Source: Craterostigma plantagineum (Eukaryota > Streptophyta > Magnoliopsida > Lamiales > Linderniaceae). Taken from it: a stretch of DNA of 64,000 bases. The position numbers and the translations under genes were made by a program. Shown here in pieces: positions 57,311 to 64,000 of the stretch (the stretch's first letter is position 1; each line of letters begins with the position of its first letter). Below the pieces are notes generated by a model, which was not told where the DNA came from, did no database searches, and saw only the letters and a program-made list of their open reading frames with translations. The DNA is taken from positions 1 to 64,000 of the forward strand of contig JAPQWV010001592.1 in the NCBI GenBank assembly GCA_027422505.1. The letters run 5' to 3'.

Positions 57311-58905
57311 TGATAAACGTATTTTAATACGTTATTGTTATGTTTATTTGGGTTATAATAGGAAAGTTTTGATCATTCTATGCATTTATTGGCTCTATTT
57401 ACACCCATTTAAATATTATAGGACCTTCGAATGATTATCGAGCGAAAAGGAACGAAAACGAGGCGAAAACGACACGAAAATGACGAAGTTTGAAGCTGCC
57501 AGAAAGAAGTCACGGCCGTGAATGATCTTGCAAGAGGCCGTGAACGCGGGCAGTGAGTTCAATAGAGATAAGCCTCAAGATTCACGGCCGTGAATGCCTA
57601 TGCAACTGACCGTGAATCGCGGCAGAGGGTTCTTCGAAGATGTGTACACCTCTTCACGGCCGTGAGTCATGACACCCTAAGCCGTGACAACAGGCAGTAG
57701 CTCAAGATTTTACATTCACGGTCGTGAACATTTATGTACGAGGCCGTGAACCTGGACAGAGAGCTCAACGAAGGAAAATTCCATTCCTTCACGGCCGTGA
57801 CTGCAGATGTAACAAGCCGTGACTCATGCCAGAAAGTCAAGAAATAGGGTTTTTAGCCGCCGTCACGGCCGTGAAGGCTCGTTAAGAGGCCGTGAACGTG
57901 CCAAATTTCAAGGTTTTGGCCCATTTTCGAAGGATAAAAAGGGAACCCTCCTTACAACTCAAGAACAACTTGATAGGGACGAAAAATTTAGAGCAAAGAG
58001 GAGAAGGAAGAACACTAGAAGCAGTCCCGTGATTCGGAGAAGCTCAAGGGACGATCCGACGACGAAGCTACGTTCATACGATCGAGGAACGAGAGCTCCA
58101 CCTCGAAAACGCATATTCACTTCTTAGGGAAGTTTTTATGAGTTTTCTATCCTCGTTACCTTTAAATCTCGTTGTTGTGACGTTTAATATGAGTAGCTAA
58201 TCCTCTTGTGTGTTTGGGAATAGATGAACGTTGGGTTATGTCGTAGTTAAGGCGTAGGATAATCGTGAACACGTGTATTCGACAATTTATCGTTCTATGA
58301 TATTGTTTCTTCGTATCAATATGTCTATGTGTTGATATGAATGCGTGGTGTATCGTTTAGGGCGACAGCTAAATAACGATCAGGCCGTTTATAGACGTTA
58401 GGATTCGAGTATAGGGCGACAGCAAATACTCGATCCTCGCAATCTAGTAATCGCTGAACTTAGATTCCCACGAACGTTAGGGCGACAGCAAATCCGTGAG
58501 TGGGTAGGAAATTACTGCGATTTAGTCGATTTTCACGTCGGAGCGATATTCCGTAGCTTTAGCCGACAGCACCTAGCGGGATTCGAATCCCGAACACATA
58601 TTTGTCACCTCAAGTCACTCTTACTATTTCTAGTTGTGTCTCCTTGTCTTCCAATACTTTAAGTTGCTTTGTTAAATTAGTTCATAGTATAAACAAATCC
58701 TGTTATTTATTTAGGTTAAATATCGAATCGATAGGTCAATACTAGTAATCAATTTATTCCTCGTGTTCGATACTCGGATATTCACTATAGCTATATTACA
58801 AACGATAGGTACACTGCCTATCGCGCGTGATTCTAGTTATAATATATTTGTTTAATTATTACTTGACTCGCACAAACATTTATTTAACATACACGCACGC
58901 GATCA
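57311..58905 (+). repeat. Athila 3' LTR
   Basis: 1595 bases, matching the 5' LTR except for about ten single-base indels and about two substitutions. The CACGGCCGTG array begins at 57511. Confidence 0.9.
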
Positions 58906-58910
58906 ACTTG

Positions 58911-59493
58911 TATGTTATTTTCTTTCTTGCTAATTGATGCCACTGTGGCAGCTGTAGGTGTTTTTCTTTGTTGCAATCTGTTTAGTGGTAGGTTCATTAA
59001 TATAGATAATTCTTTTCTTTGTTATCATATGTCACTTGACTAACTTCTTATCTTGTTTATAGGTGGAGGAAGAATCGGTTGATGTGGTATTGCAAGGTTG
59101 ATGATCGATAGCAAATTTAGAAAATGATTATTTATATTTCTCGCAGATTTGATGGGTTTTGTAAGGTTAACTTGTTGAACAAATGATGTTTGTTGGTACT
59201 AGGTGTTGGTTGTATTTGTTGGTGTTGATTTTGCTGAACAATTACGTTTTTTGTAAGATTTATGCCTTTAATTATTTTCTTGTATTTTTTGTTTTATACA
59301 GGTATTGTAAAAAAAATTCGAATCCGAATATTCGAATATTTTCGAATATATTCGAATATCATAATCGAATCGAATACGAATCATTTTCAGGATTCGAATA
59401 AAAAACGAATACGAATCCGAATATTCGGAAAAATAATCGAATCCAAATAAAATATGACAGTATTCGATTCGATTCGATTCGTTTGCATCCCTA
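58911..59493 (+). repeat. 3' end of hAT-B
   Basis: Sequence that directly continued 44782 before the Athila insertion. It carries subterminal TTCGAA/ATTCGAAT motifs and ends CATCCCTA. The same text recurs as the end of hAT-A (62189-62778). Confidence 0.85.
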
Positions 59494-59857
59494 ATTGAAA
59501 GTTGAAACCCTAGCCAACAACGCCTAGCCAAGCTACGGGTCTACTGACGCCGAGATCACCACCACTATCTCGGTTCTCTCTTGACGGCTCGCCACCACTT
59601 TGCCTCGACATTGAAGGGCTAAGGTATTTACCGTCGGCCTCTTCTGTTTTACTTCGAAATTGAAACTAGGTATTGAGCCCTCATTTATTTTAGTGAGGTA
59701 TCTTGCAGTCCTAATGGTTTAATACGACGTGTGTTGAATATGACGAAGGTTTCTCGTTAGTGTTGCTTATTGCTTGTGTAAATTTTGGAATTTGTCACTG
59801 ACGTTGTGTGTAAAACCATAAGTTTTTCCATTAATTTTCTATTTTGAAGTGTGATTT

Positions 59858-62118
59858 ATGAATCCTCAAATGCAATGGAGCAAGTAGCCCAAGAAGATGG
59901 CACAGTACCAATGGAAGAAATCATGAGGTAGACATTACATACTATTTGAAATATAACAGTGTACTCAACTTTCTTTGTATTTAATATTAATTTTAAATAA
60001 AGTATTGAGTACGAGAGTAGAAACAAATGATGGAGGTGGTAGCATTGTAGATGAAGATGGGCCCGAAATTCAAGAGGTAGGTGTTGAAGTTGAAGACGAG
60101 CCGGACGAAGACAAGGATGGTGAAAATGATGATGATGATGCAAGTCGGTTTCAAAGGAAAAAGAAAAAGAAGACTTCAAAAGCTTATATTGATTTCGTCG
60201 AAGTTACTTCAATAGAGGGACTATTAAATATCAATGCAAACATTGCAAGACCCTCCTCTGTAAGCCAGCTTCTGCTACAACAACTCACCTTTGGAATCAT
60301 TCAAAGAGATGTCTTCAAAAGAAAACTTCATGTGGATAAAGCAAGCAACTTTGCAACTACAATCGGTGAAATCCAAGTTGAGTTGCATCCTTATCAAATG
60401 GGAGATATGATCATATGAAGCAAAGAGAAGCTATTGCACATTGGATTCTAATGACGAGCAAACCATTCAATGTCGTGGAAAATTATGGCTTTCATTTATG
60501 TTCAAAGTAATCTTCCAGAATTTGAGAAGATATCTCGCACCATGGCAAAGAACGATGTGATTAGTGTCTATGAGTTAGAGAAGAGGAAGTTACTCTTGAT
60601 GCTGAAAAGCATCAATAAGATTTCATTGACGACCGACATTTGGAAGTCCAAGTGCAAAAGATTTCCTATATGTGTGTTACCGGACACTTTGTTGACTCGC
60701 AATGGCAACTACAGAAACGGATTCTTAGCTTCATGCCTCCCCACCGCCACACACCGGTAATGTTATTCTTAATATCTTATTCTTACAATAATTATTAACT
60801 AAGTATTTAGTTATTTAATTGAATCGTTGGTATTTGCTAGGTGTTGATATCTTTATGGGCTTATGAAGTGCACAAAAGATTGGGGAATAGAACAAAAAGT
60901 CTTTACCATTTCCGTGGATAATGCTGTCCAACAACGATTCGGCAATCCGAATGCCAAAGAGACTTTCTCCAAGGGTCGTAAGTTGCCATTGGATGTAAGT
61001 TGTTCCATGTAGGTGTACAGCTCACATTTTAAATCTTATCGTCAAGACGGTCTTCAATGTATTCGATCCCATATTGAGGATGTCAAAGATAGTGTGCGGT
61101 TCATTAATCAGTCGGAGTCCAGATTGAGAAACTTTTCTGATATTATACATCACTTGGGAATTCCAGTGAAGAGATTAATCATTGATTGTCCTACTCGTTG
61201 GAATTCGACTTATGAAAGGTTGGTTGAAGCTATCAAAGTTAAGGATGCATTTCCCATCTTTGCACAAAGAGAACCTTTGTACAGCTCTTGTCCGAGTTCA
61301 GAAAGATTGGAGTAAAGTCGAGGATGTTATTGACATTCTAGGAGTATTTTATGAAGCAACGCATGTAATTTGGGGTACTGATTATCCTACATCTAATGTT
61401 TTCTTGCTGTTATTTGGAGAGTCTTGCACGTGCTAAATGAGAAGGAAAACCATCCCGATGAGTTCATTAGAGGAATGATTCGAAAGATGAAGCTGAAGTT
61501 TGATAAATATTGGGGCAGCTGCAACCTTTTGATGGCTATTGGTGCCATACTGATCCCAGTTTTAAATTGAGGTTAGTTGAATTTGCTTTCAAGAAAATAT
61601 ATAAGATGTAGATGCACGTGCAAATATGTCGAAGGTTCGGGATGCGTTGTATGAACTCTACTTTGAATATGTCCAAGATGATAATCTGAAATCTCGTGTA
61701 AAAGTTCATCGTTCGTGCCCGTACGAGTTCTTCTGCTCTTGTACGAGCTCAACTTCTAGAGGAAATATAATACCATCTGGGTTATCTATGTTTGATGAGT
61801 ATTTGAACACCGTTGAAGTTGATGGGCCTATTAAGTCGGAGTTGGATATTTACCTAGAGGAAGGGGTGTTTAGAAGCCAAGAAGGGGAGGTCACTTCTGG
61901 TTTTGATGCATTGCTTGGTGGAAATCTCAAGAATTAAAGTTTAATACTTTGTCGAAATTGGCTCGTGATATTTTAGCTATTCCTGTTAGCACTGTGGCAT
62001 CGGAGGCTACATTTAGTGCTGGGACCAGAGTTTTGGATCCTTATCGTGCTAAGTTATCACCCGATATGGTGCAAGTTTGATATGTGGAGCAGATTGGGTT
62101 CGACAACTTCATGGAATC
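59858..62118 (+). CDS. hAT transposase, copy A (frameshifted)
   Basis: Sister of the transposase at 42433-44724 with the same two introns and domain order: acidic region, BED-type finger region, ISLTTDIWKSK, DCPTRWNST, dimerisation domain IPVSTVASEATFSAGTRV. The frame is broken soon after the ATG (59858) and at many further single-base indels. Where copy B is shifted, copy A is often in frame and vice versa. For example, A keeps GGGACCAGAGTTTTGG at the dimerisation domain, where B has an extra C. Confidence 0.8.
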
Positions 62119-62786
62119 AATAAATCCATTAAGACATATGTAAGTTCTTTCTTATTTTTTTATACGTCACCGGATAATACATTGTTACTTGTATGTTATT
62201 TTCTTTCTTGCTAATTGATGCCACTGTGGCAGCTGTAGGTGTTTTTCTTTGTTGCAATCTGTTTTAGTTGTAGGTTCATTAATATAGATAATTCTTTTCT
62301 TTGTTATCATATGTCACTTTGACTAACTTCTTATCTTGTTTATAGGTGGAGGAAGAATCGGTTGATGTGGTATTGCAAGGTTGATGATCGATAGCAAATT
62401 TAGAAAATGATTATTTATATTTCTCGCAGATTTGATGGGTTTTTGTAAGGTTAACTTGTTGAACAAATGATGTTGTTGGTACTAGGTGTTGGTTGTATTT
62501 GTTGGTGTTGATTTTTGCTGAACAATTACGTTTTTTGTAAGATTTATGCCTTTTATTATTTTCTTGTATTTTTTGTTTTATACAGGTATTGTAAAAAAAA
62601 TTCGAATCCGAATATTCGAATATTTTCGAAATATATTCGAATATCATAATCGAATCGAATACGAATCATTTTCAGGATTCGAATAAAAAACGAATACGAA
62701 TCCGAATAGTCGGAAAAATAATCGAATCCAAATAAAATATGACAGTATTCGATTCGATTCGATTCGTTTGCATCCCTACCATCAGT

Positions 62787-63365
62787 GTTGAAAAAGGAAA
62801 AAAAAAAAAATAAATAAATATTATATTATAATATTATTTTAATGAAAGGTTTATATTGAAGGGCGACGCGGCGCATTCCTGGCCACGCGTTTTGAGCGGT
62901 CCAGAAGAGCTGAAGACATCTATAAATAGGATGAGGATTCTTCAGTTATATTATCGCAAGCTCATTCGAGTTTTACTATATAGAGAGAAGTAGTTCGAGT
63001 GAATTGTGAGATTATCAGTTCAGGTAGAAAAATGATAGGGTTCCACATTCACAGAGAGGTGTGAGGTATACACGAGTGGTAAAAGTGAGATAGTAAAAAT
63101 TCGAGGGTTGTAATTTTTACTATAGTGAAGATTTTGCCGACTCGGCCGTGGTTTTTCCCTCTTCGTTAACAGAGGGTTTTCCACGTTAAAGTTCTGGTGT
63201 TCTTATTACCTTACGTAATTTTATTTTTACCGTGGTAGTTACTGTGCGGGTCCCACCAAATTTACCCCGTGGTCCCACTTCTCCCTATTGTCGTACCGAG
63301 CCAAACGGGACCTGTTTCGCCGCGGGGCCCACTGACCACCGCGGGGCCCACCACCATTCCCAACA
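62787..63365 (+). repeat. Copia 3' LTR, second fragment
   Basis: Continues the LTR interrupted at 41228 and ends CATTCCCAACA. Followed by ATTAT (63366-63370), the right target duplication of the copia element. Confidence 0.88.
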
Positions 63366-63370
63366 ATTAT

Positions 63371-64000
63371 CAATAGCATCGACAATTGGTTCAGGGTTAG
63401 AAGAAGAAGAGTACGTACCACTGTTATTAAGCCTCGTTTTCTTAGAAGCACGCTCCATTGGCATTGTTGTTTTCCATTTCGGATCATCTTTCACAACGGA
63501 CCACACATGCTCGTGACAGAAATGCTTCTTTTTATTATGGTGATACAATTCCAGAGCATGAGCTTTGTACATCTCATCATTCCAACCACTGTGATGTTCA
63601 CCGACCAAGCGATTGTAGTATTGGTTGAATCATTAACCATCCGAGACATCCAAAACCAATGTGATTTGATATTCTCTTTCGTTCTCATTGGACCACGCCC
63701 TTTGTTTTCGTTGAAGTATTCCGTTATTCGATTCCAAAAGTCACCTTCTTTTTTAGAGCTCCCATCTGCTGCAGTTGGAAATTGTAAGCCAAGCACTTGC
63801 TAACAATTCTCATCTTCAATGCCCATTGTGTTTTTGACATTTAACTTGTCTGCGTTGGCTCATCCGAGATTACAGGACCTGAAAATGGTTGAAACTGAGA
63901 GCTCCCACTAGATCCTGGCGTGGTAGGTTCTTTCCAGAACTATCACCACTGGTGATGACGTTATGAAAATTCGGCATATTAATTTGAGGAATAGCAGAAA
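63371..64000 (-). pseudogene. Myb/SANT-like (Harbinger-associated) protein, N-terminal half, partial
   Basis: Minus strand, runs off the window edge. Reads QFQPFSGPVISDEPTQT (~63850-63905), the Myb/SANT-like domain (KKEGDFWNRITEYFNENKG, RTKENIKSHWFWMSRMVN, ~63640-63750) and GWNDEMYKAHALELYHHNKK followed by HEHVWSVVKDDPKWKTTM (~63470-63590). It stops at AIDN, where the copia insertion begins. The rest of the protein is at 36164-36485. Such proteins commonly derive from, or partner with, PIF/Harbinger transposases. The gene is destroyed by the 26.9-kb insertion. There are a few single-base frame breaks. Confidence 0.72.

Larger units (their letters stand above)
44783..58905 (+). mobile_element. 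Athila (Ty3/gypsy) retrotransposon with extra genes
   Basis: A 14.1-kb element with 5-bp duplication ACTTG (44778-44782 and 58906-58910), ~1.6-kb LTRs starting TGATAAACG and ending GATCA, a tRNA-Asp-type primer site, gag and pol on the plus strand, then an unusual 5-kb section with an antisense minigene, a palindrome array and an env-like/ATHILA ORF-1 gene. LTRs differ by about two substitutions but about ten single-base indels. It is the youngest layer of the nest. Confidence 0.92.
41653..59493 (+). mobile_element. hAT transposon B, inserted in its sister copy A
   Basis: Perfect 8-bp duplication ATTGAAAG (41645-41652 and 59494-59501). Left end TAGGTTTGTAAATGAATCG, right end CGTTTGCATCCCTA. 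Apart from small indels its sequence matches hAT-A along its length, including the transposase gene. It is split by the Athila element at 44783-58905. Confidence 0.9.
41229..62778 (+). mobile_element. hAT transposon A (outer copy)
   Basis: Inserted in the copia 3' LTR with perfect 8-bp duplication CCATCAGT (41221-41228 and 62779-62786). Terminal inverted repeat TAGGGTTGTAAATGAATCG on the left and TAGGGATGCAAACGAATCG read inward on the right. Subterminal regions are dense in ATTCGAAT/TTCGAA motifs. It is itself split by hAT-B after 41652. Its own sequence is 41229-41652 plus 59502-62778, about 3.7 kb, with a transposase gene in the right part. Confidence 0.9.
36486..63365 (+). mobile_element. 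Tork-type Ty1/copia retrotransposon, host of the nested insertions
   Basis: TSD ATTAT at 36481-36485 and 63366-63370. The 5' LTR is 606 bases. The 3' LTR is split at its base 33 by a 21.5-kb hAT nest (41229-62786 including one duplication copy). It has an iMet primer site, gag-pol in copia order and a polypurine tract CTGGAGGGGGAGAAT before the 3' LTR. The integrase and gag text resemble the Tork/Tnt1 group. LTRs differ by roughly ten substitutions plus indels, so it is older than the Sirevirus and the Athila. Confidence 0.9.

Noticed and set aside
57819..58127. A 102-codon ORF in the Athila 3' LTR
   Set aside because: The same region of the 5' LTR is shifted out of frame and the peptide matches no family; it overlaps the palindrome array.

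Overview
This is plant nuclear DNA, most likely from a eudicot. The evidence is spliced genes with GT..AG introns, plant-specific families (GRAS/PAT1-type, OCT4-type carrier, G-type lectin S-receptor kinase) and plant retrotransposon lineages (Sirevirus, chromodomain Ty3, Tork-type copia, Athila). No bacterial or organellar features were seen. The species cannot be named from this sequence.

Layout. The left third (1-12 kb) is gene-bearing: a C2H2-like zinc-finger gene (443-1883), a GRAS regulator of the PAT1/SCL5 group (5130-6765, with a 5'UTR intron) and a three-exon organic cation/carnitine transporter 4-like gene (7824-11201). From 12 to 24 kb lie short DNA elements (Tourist-like MITE, hAT-like fragment, a dispersed TCAGGCCCC-ended repeat) and a young complete Sirevirus (14727-23259, TSD CCCTA). 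A seven-exon S-receptor-like kinase gene follows (24450-27811). Next is a degraded chromodomain Ty3 element on the minus strand (28161-34375), itself invaded by a 5S-rRNA-derived palindrome. Then comes a 600-bp hAT-like element carrying a tRNA-Gly-derived sequence (34512-35111).

The right 27 kb is a Russian-doll insertion inside a minus-strand Myb/SANT-like (Harbinger-associated) gene. A Tork-type copia (36486-63365, TSD ATTAT) is in the gene. hAT-A (41229-62778, TSD CCATCAGT) is in the copia 3' LTR. hAT-B, a sister copy (41653-59493, TSD ATTGAAAG), is in hAT-A. An Athila element (44783-58905, TSD ACTTG) is in hAT-B. All four duplications are perfect, so the order of events is unambiguous.

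The most unusual content is in the Athila element. Between pol and the env-like ORF there is a compact antisense minigene (TATA box, 54-codon single-pass membrane ORF, AATAAA). It is arranged divergently from a sense env-like ORF that appears to have its own promoter and a 5' intron. Between them lies an array of CACGGCCGTG palindromes. A related array, in opposite unit orientation, sits just upstream of the presumed LTR promoter.

Caution: nearly every long coding region carries single-base frameshifts. Recent duplicates (Athila LTRs, hAT-A versus hAT-B) differ mainly by single-base indels rather than substitutions, which suggests residual assembly error. Frameshifts alone should therefore not be taken as proof that the host genes are dead.
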